The translations under genes and the position numbers were made by a program. Of a stretch of 19,959 nt of DNA, positions 1 through 7,554 are shown in pieces (position 1 is the stretch's first letter; the number at the start of each line of letters is the position of its first letter). The DNA is from Treponema sp. UBA4232 (lineage in GTDB: Bacteria; Spirochaetota; Spirochaetia; Treponematales; Treponemataceae): NCBI GenBank assembly GCA_002396325.1, contig DGXM01000059.1, positions 1-19,959 of the forward strand. Direction: 5' to 3'. Below the pieces are notes generated by a model. The model had not been told where the DNA came from. It saw only the letters and a program-made list of their open reading frames with translations, and did no database searches.

Positions 1-737
1 GAATCCCACCACTTCAGTTTGCCGGGACCTCCGTGACCTTCCGTGCGGTACACGAACACCTGACTTTTCTTCCGCCTTTCAGCGGTGAAGCGGCAGTTCA
101 TGAAAACAAATCCCTTCTTCCCGGCAAGGGCCTGACTCTTCACGGCATAACCCGGAAAATCACCCCTGTTGTCTTCCCGGACATTTATCTCACATTCCTC
201 GAACAGAGCGGTGTCCACGTCTCCGTAAATGAAGTCGGTGTCTCCCGAAATGAAGCAGTCCTTGAACCATGAAAATCCCTTGATGCACAGAGTGTTCTGT
301 CTTCCCTCAATTCTCATGCCCTCCGCAAAAAGAGTTCCGCCGGCATTGTTCCACACCAGGGCTTCGGCACTGTCGGAAAGGGTATTTCCCTCCTCGATTG
401 TTTTGCTGTGAGTGTTCACGATGGAGAAATTCTTCAGAGTCACATTGGTGGTGTTGGAACCGAGCATGAATACGGAGCGGTTCTCCAGTCCCTTGTGAAA
501 GGCCTCGCAGTTGTCAGCCTGGATGATGCAGTCTTCCGCACGGGTACCAGGCGCACTTTCGACAACGAGGGGGTTTGAAAGATTGTACTTCACAAGCTCC
601 CTGTACACCCCCTGCTCCAAAGTCAGATGAATGGGAGTCGTCCGAGACAGCGTTCCCGCCATCACACGGTCCTTCAATTTCTTAAGTGCGGTGTTGATTG
701 CCGCAGGAGATTTTGAATTTACGCTTATTTCTAGCAT
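1..737 (-). CDS. Pectinesterase-like right-handed beta-helix protein (partial, runs off left edge)
   Basis: This reading frame starts at ATG 737 and runs off the window, giving 245 residues. The N-terminus (INTALKKL near 14-21, then EQGVYRE at 41-47) matches the start of PF01095 pectinesterases, where a repeated AI-A segment leads to GxYxE. The hallmark block follows: GRQNTL at 145-150, then CFISGDTDFIYG at 161-172, which aligns with QDTL...GTVDFIFG of plant and bacterial pectin methylesterases. The nucleophile-region Asp of TDFIYG (168) is kept, but the first catalytic Asp (QDTL) is Asn here (residue 148). The LGRPW Arg motif is not recognisable before the edge. No signal peptide is visible, so a cytoplasmic location or a non-pectin ester substrate is possible. 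ATG 737 is chosen because a perfect -10 box lies 7 bases upstream; there is no Shine-Dalgarno sequence. The family is likely; catalytic activity is uncertain. Confidence 0.75.
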   Translation of the reverse strand, partial: MLEISVNSKSPAAINTALKKLKDRVMAGTLSRTTPIHLTLEQGVYRELVKYNLSNPLVVESAPGTRAEDCIIQADNCEAFHKGLENRSVFMLGSNTTNVTLKNFSIVNTHSKTIEEGNTLSDSAEALVWNNAGGTLFAEGMRIEGRQNTLCIKGFSWFKDCFISGDTDFIYGDVDTALFEECEINVREDNRGDFPGYAVKSQALAGKKGFVFMNCRFTAERRKKSQVFVYRTEGHGGPGKLKWWD

Positions 738-743
738 ATTCAG

Positions 744-772
744 ATTATATCACACTTGGCCTCAAAAATCAA
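744..772 (-). promoter_or_regulatory. Sigma70-type promoter of the pectinesterase-like gene, apparently leaderless
   Basis: On the minus strand TTGATT (767-772), a 17-base spacer and a perfect TATAAT (744-749) are visible. Only 6 bases separate the -10 box from ATG 737, so transcription would begin at or next to the start codon. The -35 box overlaps the last codons of the neighbouring EAL gene (stop at 769). Confidence 0.6.
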
Positions 773-2688
773 CCGATTGCGGGAACCGAATATTCCCCCG
801 ACCTGATTTTGGACAGAAGCTGGTCTTTGGGCATGGGATGTCCGAAAAGATAGCCCTGCTGACACTGGCATCCAATCTCGCGCAGGAAATCCGAAGCCTC
901 CTGAGTCTCAACTCCTTCCGAAAGAGTCTGCATCCCCACGGAAGAGGCCATTTCCACTATGCATTTCAAAATGACGCGTGCCTTTTGGTTTTCCGAAAAA
1001 TTGCGGAGGAAATTCATATCTATCTTCATCGTGTCGAATTCGTACTCTTTCAGCGCATTGAGTCCCGAATATCCTGAACCGAAGTCGTCCAGCCAGAGCG
1101 CATATCCCTGACTGCGGAATCTGCTCAAAGTGGACTGAAGCCTCACGTCGTTGTCAGAAAGCGCGCTCTCCGTTATCTCCAGATGAAGGGATTTCATGTC
1201 CACACCGTATTTTCTGCGGCAGCCGTCCACCTCCGCGACCAAATCGTCGGTAAGCTCGAAATCAAGACGGCTGAAATTCAAAGACACCGGAAGCACAATA
1301 CCTCCCGCCTCCCTGACCTCAGCTATATCCCGGCACACCTGTTCCATGATGTGCATATCCAAGCGGTGAATGAGCCTGTACTCCTCCAGAATCGGAATGA
1401 ACAAACCGGGGGAAAGAATACCGTAGTTGGGAGCTTTCCATCTTGCAAGGGCCTCGAGTCCGCAGAGCTTTCCATCGGAAGACCTTACAACCGGCTGATA
1501 ATACGGAACTATGTATCCTTCGCTGATTGCCTCGTCTATGTGATTTATGATGTACTGACTCTGGTTTATCTGCGTGTGCATCGCCTCGTCGTAAAGGCAG
1601 TAGTCTCTGTCTGATTTCTTCTTTATGCTGTTGCAGGCGTACCTTGCATTGTCCACAGCGATTATCGGTTTGATGTTTCTGTCGAGGGTCTTGTAGGCTC
1701 CTACCTTGAGCCCCATGCGTACCTCGCTGTCTTTTGAGCGCACCTCCCTTCTTATTTTGTCAAGCCTTCCCTGCAGATCCCTGTCCTCCGCAAAAATCAC
1801 GAAATGGTCATCGGAAAAACGGCTCACAACATCGTCCGGGAAAAGGCCTGCCACGAGATCCGCAAGACTCTTCAGGAATTCGTTTCCCTTTTCGAATCCG
1901 TACTTGCCGTTGTAGCTTTTGAAATGCTCCACATCAAGGAAAAGAAAAATCTTCTTCTCCAGATCCGCTTTCTTCACAAGCTCCTCGACCCTGGTTCTGA
2001 AGCAGTGCATATTGAACACTCCCGTAAGATCGTCTGTCATGGAAAGAAGAGTCAGGCGGTTGTTTGCCTCCTCAAGCGTCATCTCCCTTTCAGCCTCGAG
2101 AATCTTCTGCTGGTAGATGCTGAAACAGGCCATGAGAAGGGAAATCCAGAAAGTGAAAAGATTCACCTGAGTTGCATAAGACGCCGGAAGGACGCTGTCG
2201 CAGAGGAAATAAAAAACCGTGCAGGAAACCGTGAGAATCAGGAAGGATATGACAGGCCGCCAGGCTATGAGACAGAGAATGAACACCTCCATCGTGACGA
2301 AAGCCAGAACCTGCTCACCCTTGGCATAGTCAAGATATGAAATGTAGATTCCGAATGCAAGGCACCCAATGGAAAACACGACCCTTATGGCCTTTCCGAC
2401 AATCCACCTGGGATGTCTTCCCTTCAGATAGCGTATGCAGTAGACAAGCATGCAGACACCCAGAAAGAGAAGAACAACATAAGCCGAAAGATGCTGAACA
2501 ATCCAGAGGAACGTGCGCCGTCGGGTTTCCGTGGCGACATCGACAAAAAGACTCACAATCATCCAGAGCTCAAGCAGTATCATCACCACGGAAAGATAAA
2601 TGCCAGACCTGGCATTCGATGTGTCAAAGTAATTACGAACGAACGGACTATGTTTATCGAATCCAAACCACTTTCTAATTTCTTTCAT
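769..2688 (-). CDS. Membrane-anchored c-di-GMP phosphodiesterase with degenerate GGDEF and intact EAL domain
   Basis: The 639-residue protein has an N-terminal membrane region (roughly 28-195, about five or six hydrophobic segments), a short helical linker (near 195-215), a GGDEF-type domain (216-370) and an EAL domain (385-625). The GGDEF signature is SDDHF (292-296), so cyclase activity is probably lost and the domain may be regulatory. The EAL domain keeps the residues expected of an active phosphodiesterase: LEAL (411-414), N471, EITES (504-508), DDFGSGYS (534-541), K555, EGVET (591-595) and QGYLFGHPMP (611-620). It should hydrolyse c-di-GMP to pGpG at the inner membrane in response to an unknown signal. 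The DAG-kinase-like gene ends 88 bases upstream on the same strand. The start follows a weak AAGG. The family is certain; the signal is unknown. Confidence 0.9.
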   Translation of the reverse strand: MKEIRKWFGFDKHSPFVRNYFDTSNARSGIYLSVVMILLELWMIVSLFVDVATETRRRTFLWIVQHLSAYVVLLFLGVCMLVYCIRYLKGRHPRWIVGKAIRVVFSIGCLAFGIYISYLDYAKGEQVLAFVTMEVFILCLIAWRPVISFLILTVSCTVFYFLCDSVLPASYATQVNLFTFWISLLMACFSIYQQKILEAEREMTLEEANNRLTLLSMTDDLTGVFNMHCFRTRVEELVKKADLEKKIFLFLDVEHFKSYNGKYGFEKGNEFLKSLADLVAGLFPDDVVSRFSDDHFVIFAEDRDLQGRLDKIRREVRSKDSEVRMGLKVGAYKTLDRNIKPIIAVDNARYACNSIKKKSDRDYCLYDEAMHTQINQSQYIINHIDEAISEGYIVPYYQPVVRSSDGKLCGLEALARWKAPNYGILSPGLFIPILEEYRLIHRLDMHIMEQVCRDIAEVREAGGIVLPVSLNFSRLDFELTDDLVAEVDGCRRKYGVDMKSLHLEITESALSDNDVRLQSTLSRFRSQGYALWLDDFGSGYSGLNALKEYEFDTMKIDMNFLRNFSENQKARVILKCIVEMASSVGMQTLSEGVETQEASDFLREIGCQCQQGYLFGHPMPKDQLLSKIRSGEYSVPAIG

Positions 2689-2747
2689 AAAACCCGGCCT
2701 TCATCTTATTTTAACACATCTTTTTGAATTCCGAAAGTCTGAGTCTG

Positions 2748-2765
2748 GAAAAAATCTGTTTTTTC
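2748..2765. repeat. Short A/T-arm hairpin between the lipid kinase and EAL genes
   Basis: GAAAAAA-TCTG-TTTTTTC forms a 7-bp stem with a 4-base loop. Larger flanking arms (TTCCGAAA / TTTCGGAA type) lie around it. Together with the preceding GAGTCT (2741-2746) it resembles the hairpin at 9577-9612. It could be a weak bidirectional terminator or a copy of a dispersed palindromic repeat. Confidence 0.35.
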
Positions 2766-2776
2766 GGAAATACCGG

Positions 2777-3688
2777 TCAGGCCTTCACATTGAGTTTTTC
2801 AGGGAGGATTTCCACAAGGACTTTTCCTGTCTCCCCGCAGTATTCGCCGTCACAGTGCAGGGTCTGGGGATTCCCGCACTCAATCTCCATAGTCCTGCAG
2901 TTTTTCAAAGTGAACCCCTTGAGTTTTTTGTGTCTGCCAAGAACGAGAACGGGAAGATCCATAAACGCCTTGATTTTTTTTATGCCCGCCGCTATGCATA
3001 CGGAAAGCCGGCCGTCGTCGGGAAGGGCATCGGGACACATGGGAACCCCGCCTCCTTCAGCCGCACAATTCATGGCCGCCACAAAAATAAGATCCTGGTA
3101 AAGCTCATCTTTTCCGTCGAAGCTGATTTTAAATTGCTCCGTCTTCATGGAAAAAAGAGTCTGCACCGTATAGATTATATAGATGAATTTTCCCAGTCCC
3201 ACTTTGTTCAGAAAATCCTTGAGCCTGGAAGAAAGCGCCTTTCTGCAGACAACGGCATCCATTCCCATTCCGCTGCTGATTGCGAAAAGCCGTTTTTTTC
3301 CACCGTCGAAAGTGACTCTTCCAATGTCAATCTTCCGTCCCGGACTCTTCAGCATGAAATCGACCGCCTTCGCCGTATTCTTTGGTATCCCGAGTCCGCG
3401 TGCAAAATCGTTTCCCGACCCTGTGGGGATTATGCCGAGCGAGACTTTTTCAAATGAGCCGATTCCGTTCAGAACCTCGTTTATGGTTCCATCGCCCCCG
3501 ACCACGGCAAGATCAATCTCACCGTCAAGCGAAGTGACGTTTCCGGCAAGTTCAGCCGCCGTAATTTCGGGAGTGGTCATAAGAGCCTTGTATTCCAGAC
3601 CGCGGGACTCCATCACCTTCCTGACCTTAAGCCATGTCTTCCGGGCCTTTCCGCTTCCGCCGCTCTCGTTCACGATAAAATACAACAT
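2777..3688 (-). CDS. Diacylglycerol/lipid kinase, YegS/BmrU (DgkB-like) family
   Basis: The 303-residue length is typical of the soluble DAGK-catalytic family (PF00781). An N-terminal NESGGSGKA (7-15) is followed by GGDGTINEVLNG (64-75) and PTGSGNDFARGLG (88-100), the nucleotide-binding signatures. The C-terminal beta domain shows the usual LHCDGE-type turn. The enzyme would phosphorylate diacylglycerol or another lipid at the cytoplasmic membrane face, recycling DAG into phosphatidate; the exact lipid cannot be read from sequence. ATG 3688 gives a natural start (MLYFIVN). It has no convincing Shine-Dalgarno sequence but lies 5 bases after a perfect -10 box. The gene follows the phosphofructokinase gene by 47 bases on the same strand, with its own promoter in that gap. 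Confidence 0.88.
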   Translation of the reverse strand: MLYFIVNESGGSGKARKTWLKVRKVMESRGLEYKALMTTPEITAAELAGNVTSLDGEIDLAVVGGDGTINEVLNGIGSFEKVSLGIIPTGSGNDFARGLGIPKNTAKAVDFMLKSPGRKIDIGRVTFDGGKKRLFAISSGMGMDAVVCRKALSSRLKDFLNKVGLGKFIYIIYTVQTLFSMKTEQFKISFDGKDELYQDLIFVAAMNCAAEGGGVPMCPDALPDDGRLSVCIAAGIKKIKAFMDLPVLVLGRHKKLKGFTLKNCRTMEIECGNPQTLHCDGEYCGETGKVLVEILPEKLNVKA

Positions 3689-3693
3689 ACCTG

Positions 3694-3722
3694 ATTATAC
3701 ATCAAAAACGGATCGAAAACAA
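3694..3722 (-). promoter_or_regulatory. Promoter of the lipid kinase gene, apparently leaderless
   Basis: Minus strand: TTGTTT (3717-3722), 17-base spacer, TATAAT (3694-3699), then CAGGT and the ATG at 3688. The expected transcription start falls on or beside the start codon. Confidence 0.5.
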
Positions 3723-3735
3723 TGAATTTTCCCGT

Positions 3736-5013
3736 CTACACTCCCAGATGCCTTACCGAAAGATACACAGGAAGACCGTCCTTGTACGAGATGACCGGCT
3801 CCCCCTGAATAAGAGGGCGTGCATAGCGGATGAAATCCTCCGTCACATCGTTTCCGGCCTCGTTTATCCATGAATCAGGCACCTTCCTTTCCTTGTTCGC
3901 AACCTCATCCACATCGACAAGACCGTATTCCACTCCGTACTCACCATTCCCGTCTTCCTTTCTTGCGATGCACGACATAACGCGGGATTTTCCCTCAAGG
4001 GCAGCCTCGGCCGCAACCTCCCCAAGCCTGCACGACTCGTTGAGATCGGTGAGGGACGAAAGATGGGCCGCACACCTCTGAAGCACATTAAGTTCCACGG
4101 CCCGCACCTTGCATCCCACTTTTTTGTGAATCAGCTTTGCAAGATAATTTCCCGCGCCGCTCAACTGCACATGTCCAAACTGGTCCTTCACGGCTCCCGC
4201 AGTGCTCACGTATGTTCCGTCCTGATAATGTATGCCCTCTGACACCGCTATGATTATGTGGTCGCGATCCTTCATCTTCTCGCGCAGGTCATTCAGAAAC
4301 TGAGTGTCGGAGAAATTCCTTTCCGGAAGATAGATGAGGTGAGGTGCATCCGAAAACTCGGTACGGGCCAGCGCAGAGGCAGCCGTGAGCCATCCCGCAT
4401 TTCTTCCCATAATCTCCACCACAAGAACGCTCTTCGTGTGGTAAATGGAAGTGTCATACGCCATCTCGAGCAGTGAGGTCGCAATGTATCTTGCGGCGGA
4501 ACCATAGCCGGGGGTATGATCGGTCACAGGCAGGTCGTTGTCTATCGTCTTCGGTATCCCCACAAAACGGATGGGAGATTCAATCGATGCCCCGTACATT
4601 CCAAGCTTTTTCACGGTGTCCATCGAATCGTTTCCGCCTATGTAGAAAAAGCAGCGGATGCCGTATTCATTCAGAATATTGAAAATGCAGGTGTAATCAT
4701 CAATACGCTCGTACTCGGGGATAAGCTGGTTTATCGCGGTTTCCGGGGGCTCAAGCTTGTAACGGCAGGATCCCAGATACATTGCAGGTGAGATTTTCAG
4801 AGTTTCAAGGCTTTCGGGTGATTTTCCAAGAAGACTGTCCAGGTCGCGTATGTCGCGGGAAAGCACTCCCTGTATTCCATTGACGGCGCCGTATATCGTA
4901 CCGACTTTTCCGCTCTTCCTCAACGCCCCGATTACTCCGGCAAGGGAAGCGTTTATTGCAGATGTCGGACCGCCAGACTGTGCTATAAGGCAGTTTCCCG
5001 GAATCTCTTCCAT
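3736..5013 (-). CDS. pfp: 6-phosphofructokinase, predicted pyrophosphate-dependent type
   Basis: This 425-residue group A phosphofructokinase makes fructose-1,6-bisphosphate in glycolysis. Visible motifs are AQSGGPTSAINAS (11-23), GGNDSMDT (126-133), PKTIDNDLP (154-162) and MGRNAGWL (202-209). In ATP enzymes the two diagnostic sites read GGDGS and PGTIDND; in PPi enzymes they read GGDDS and PKTIDGD. Here Asp129 and Lys155 are of PPi type, so PPi is the predicted phosphate donor, although the Asn at 127 and the NDL ending are a mixture. Such reversible PPi enzymes are known in spirochaetes and other anaerobes. A strong GGAGG lies about 10 bases before ATG 5013. The PlsC-like gene is divergent, 129 bases away. 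The family is certain; the donor is inferred. Confidence 0.88.
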   Translation of the reverse strand: MEEIPGNCLIAQSGGPTSAINASLAGVIGALRKSGKVGTIYGAVNGIQGVLSRDIRDLDSLLGKSPESLETLKISPAMYLGSCRYKLEPPETAINQLIPEYERIDDYTCIFNILNEYGIRCFFYIGGNDSMDTVKKLGMYGASIESPIRFVGIPKTIDNDLPVTDHTPGYGSAARYIATSLLEMAYDTSIYHTKSVLVVEIMGRNAGWLTAASALARTEFSDAPHLIYLPERNFSDTQFLNDLREKMKDRDHIIIAVSEGIHYQDGTYVSTAGAVKDQFGHVQLSGAGNYLAKLIHKKVGCKVRAVELNVLQRCAAHLSSLTDLNESCRLGEVAAEAALEGKSRVMSCIARKEDGNGEYGVEYGLVDVDEVANKERKVPDSWINEAGNDVTEDFIRYARPLIQGEPVISYKDGLPVYLSVRHLGV

Positions 5014-5142
5014 CTTTTTTCATCCTCCGCTCTTTTTTCCTAAACCATACCACAGAAAACTTAAACACAGCTTAATTAAAAATTCAGCATTTTTTTTCTG
5101 ATTTCTGCAACTTTTTTCAGATAAAAATGTCGAATCATAATT

Positions 5143-5922
5143 ATGAAGACGATTTATTATTCCGACGAGATTAATGAAGATTTTGCTAACACCGGCATAA
5201 AAACGATTCCTCTCACTCCGAAATTCAAGTATTTCCACAAGAGCATTTTATGGAAAATCGGAGAATTCATCATCTTCAGGGGACTAGCACAGCCGCTTGT
5301 CTCTCTTTACACGAAAATCTGGTTCCATCAGACCTTTGCAAACAAGGAGGTCATCGAGCCTTTCCGCCACAAGGGACTTTATCTCTACGGAAACCACACG
5401 AGCGTCACCGCCGATTCATTCATTCCGGTCTATCTGCACTATGCGAAAAAGAATTATGCCATAGCCGGCCCGGATTCAATGTCGATTCCGTGCATCAGGT
5501 GGCTGGTGGAAATGGTGGGTGTGATTCCCCTGCCCTCGACAATGAGTCAGACAAAGGATTTTCAGGCATCCGTGCACGACAAGATAAAAAGAAACAAATC
5601 CGTCTCCATTTTTCCCGAGGCGCACGTATGGCCGTATTACACAAAGATACGCAATTTTCCCGAGAATTCGTTCCGTTTTCCAGCACAGGACGGAGCACCG
5701 GTTTTTGCACTCACGGAATGTTACCAGAAGAGGCGGTTCGGAAAAAGACCCCGGATTGTGACATACATAGACGGCCCCTTCTACCGCGATGAGAACCTGA
5801 GCCTGAAGCAGAACATGAAAAAGCTGAGGGACGAATGTTACGCCGCCATGGTGGACCGCACATCGAAATACTCGACATGCGAGTACATCCACTATGAAAA
5901 GAGGACCACTCCGAAGGATTGA
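5143..5922 (+). CDS. PlsC-like 1-acylglycerol-phosphate acyltransferase family protein
   Basis: The 259-residue protein has LPLAT features: GNHTSVTAD (83-91, acyltransferase block I), GVIPLPS (126-132, block II region) and FPEAH (157-161, block III, usually FPEG). Block I has five residues between His85 and Asp91, where the textbook motif is HX4D; this may mark a subfamily. An early hydrophobic stretch (about 36-55) could anchor it at the inner membrane. The likely role is transfer of an acyl chain to lysophosphatidate or a similar lipid. It is the only + strand gene before 15.8 kb and is divergent from the phosphofructokinase gene. ATG 5143 begins a natural-looking N-terminus, but no Shine-Dalgarno sequence is seen. 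CATAAT sits 1 base before it, too close for an ordinary -10 of this start. The substrate is unknown. Confidence 0.78.
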   Translation: MKTIYYSDEINEDFANTGIKTIPLTPKFKYFHKSILWKIGEFIIFRGLAQPLVSLYTKIWFHQTFANKEVIEPFRHKGLYLYGNHTSVTADSFIPVYLHYAKKNYAIAGPDSMSIPCIRWLVEMVGVIPLPSTMSQTKDFQASVHDKIKRNKSVSIFPEAHVWPYYTKIRNFPENSFRFPAQDGAPVFALTECYQKRRFGKRPRIVTYIDGPFYRDENLSLKQNMKKLRDECYAAMVDRTSKYSTCEYIHYEKRTTPKD

Positions 5923-5964
5923 CCCTCCTTCAGTCACGGCAGACGATTCATACTTCAAGCCCCG

Positions 5965-7488
5965 TCATTTTCCCTTTTCCCTGACTTCGGATTTCTTTCC
6001 GTTTGAATAATGAAGGATAAAAAGCAGGGACGCCATCATCGCCACACCTATAACCAGTGAGACAACCGCATTCTTCGTAAAGCCAGCCACGAGATACGTG
6101 ATGAAAGACACGCCGGCGCAGGTGAGCGCATAGGGAAGCTGGGTTGACACATGGGCAAGATGATTGCATCTGGCACCCGCAGAAGACATTATCGTGGTGT
6201 CGGAAATGGGAGAACAGTGGTCACCGCACACAGCCCCTGCCATGCAGGCGGACACGCAGATAAGCGCAAGCGGATTTCCGTCTCCAAGAGGGAACACCTT
6301 CAGGGTTATGGGAATAAGGATGCCGAAAGTACCCCAGCTGGTTCCGGTTGCAAAAGCAAGAAGACAGGCAATCACGAAAATGACGGCGGGGAGGAAGCCG
6401 AGAAGCGAACCGGCCACATTTCCCACGATGCCTTCCACGTATTCCCCGGCACCCAGAGAATCCGTCATTCCCTTAAGAGTCCATGCAAGAGCCAGAATCG
6501 TAATGGCGGGAACCATGGCACGGAATCCCTCCACAATGCATGCCATGCAGTCCTTGAACGGAAGCACCCTGCGCACAAGATAAAACACAATCGTAACAGC
6601 AAGGGCACCGAAAGAACCAAGCACAAGACCGACGGAAGCATCGCTGTTTGCAAAGGCCTCCTGGAAAGACACTCCGCTGAAAAATCCTCCTGAATAAATC
6701 ATACCGACGACACAGCCTGCTATCAGGACGACTATCGGGAGCACCAGGTCGATCACCTTTCCATTTCCATCCGCTTTGCTTTCATCGGCATATTCCTTTG
6801 AAGGCACCGTGAAAAGATCCCCCTTCCGTGCATTCTCCTCGTGAAGAGCCATCGGTCCGAAATCCACCTTGAACCAGGTCAGGCAGAGCATCATCACGAT
6901 TGTAAGAATCGCATAGTAGTTGTAGGGAATCGCCTGTATGAAAAGCTGAAGTCCGTTGGTCCCCTCAGGAGCAAATCCCGCCACCGCAGCGGCCCAGGAT
7001 GAAATCGGCGCGATAATGCAGATGGGTGCGGCAGTGGAATCTATAAGATACGCAAGCTTCGCACGGGAGATTTTGGCCCGGTCGGTCACAGGACGCATCA
7101 CGCTTCCGACTGTGAGACAGTTGAAATAATCATCGATGAAGATAAGGCATCCCAAAAGGATTGTGGCAAGCTGGGCGCCGATTCTTGTCTTCACGTGCGA
7201 CGAGGCCCATTTTCCGAAAGCGGCTGATCCACCGGCCTTGTTCATGAGACTGACCATAATCCCAAGGAACACAAGGAAAACCAGAATGCCGACGTTGTAG
7301 GGATCCGACATCTGGGCAATCAGTCCGTCCTTGAAGATGTGGTTCAACGTCCCCTCGAAATTCCCCTGGGCGAAAAACAGTCCTCCTACAACGATGCCTA
7401 TAAAAAGCGAACTGTACGCCTCCTTTGTAATCAGCGCCAGCACAATGGCAATAAGAGCGGGCACCAGTGCCCAGAAAGTTGCGTGCAT
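5965..7488 (-). CDS. nhaC: Na+/H+ antiporter, NhaC family
   Basis: The 507-residue, strongly hydrophobic protein has about 11-12 predicted membrane helices, starting with FWALVPALIAIVLAL (5-19). NhaC-family signatures are visible: a helix ending in FIDDYFNCLTVGSVMRP (about 117-133), AFATGTSWGTFGI in the second half, and AVCGDHCSPISDTTIMSSAG near the C-terminus. It would exchange external protons for internal Na+ (or another small cation or amine) across the inner membrane. Some relatives exchange malate/lactate or other organic ions, so the substrate is inferred from family. An excellent AGGAGG precedes ATG 7488 by 6 bases. The only upstream sequence is the polyene-operon terminator, so its promoter must overlap that terminator or the end of the ketosynthase gene, or it depends on read-through. 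Confidence 0.9.
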   Translation of the reverse strand: MHATFWALVPALIAIVLALITKEAYSSLFIGIVVGGLFFAQGNFEGTLNHIFKDGLIAQMSDPYNVGILVFLVFLGIMVSLMNKAGGSAAFGKWASSHVKTRIGAQLATILLGCLIFIDDYFNCLTVGSVMRPVTDRAKISRAKLAYLIDSTAAPICIIAPISSWAAAVAGFAPEGTNGLQLFIQAIPYNYYAILTIVMMLCLTWFKVDFGPMALHEENARKGDLFTVPSKEYADESKADGNGKVIDLVLPIVVLIAGCVVGMIYSGGFFSGVSFQEAFANSDASVGLVLGSFGALAVTIVFYLVRRVLPFKDCMACIVEGFRAMVPAITILALAWTLKGMTDSLGAGEYVEGIVGNVAGSLLGFLPAVIFVIACLLAFATGTSWGTFGILIPITLKVFPLGDGNPLALICVSACMAGAVCGDHCSPISDTTIMSSAGARCNHLAHVSTQLPYALTCAGVSFITYLVAGFTKNAVVSLVIGVAMMASLLFILHYSNGKKSEVREKGK

Positions 7489-7502
7489 TTTTTCCTCCTC
7501 AT

Positions 7503-7531
7503 AAAAAAAGCCCCCGGAACCAACCGGAGGC
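7503..7531 (-). terminator. Intrinsic terminator at the end of the polyene-type operon
   Basis: On the minus strand GCCTCCGG and CCGGGGGC form an 8-bp stem (one G-T pair) with a TTGGTT loop, directly followed by seven T residues. It lies 24 bases after the ketosynthase stop codon and 15 bases before the nhaC start. Confidence 0.85.
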
Positions 7532-7554
7532 AGTTCAATCCGTATCCGACGGAA

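Noticed and set aside
33..411. Open frames on the + strand over the first 400 bases
   Set aside because: They are shadows of the minus-strand pectinesterase-like frame, which has recognisable family motifs and a promoter.
5923..5964. Bidirectional terminator between the convergent PlsC-like and nhaC genes
   Set aside because: Only short 4-5-bp stems and no T-run could be found; support was too weak for a feature.
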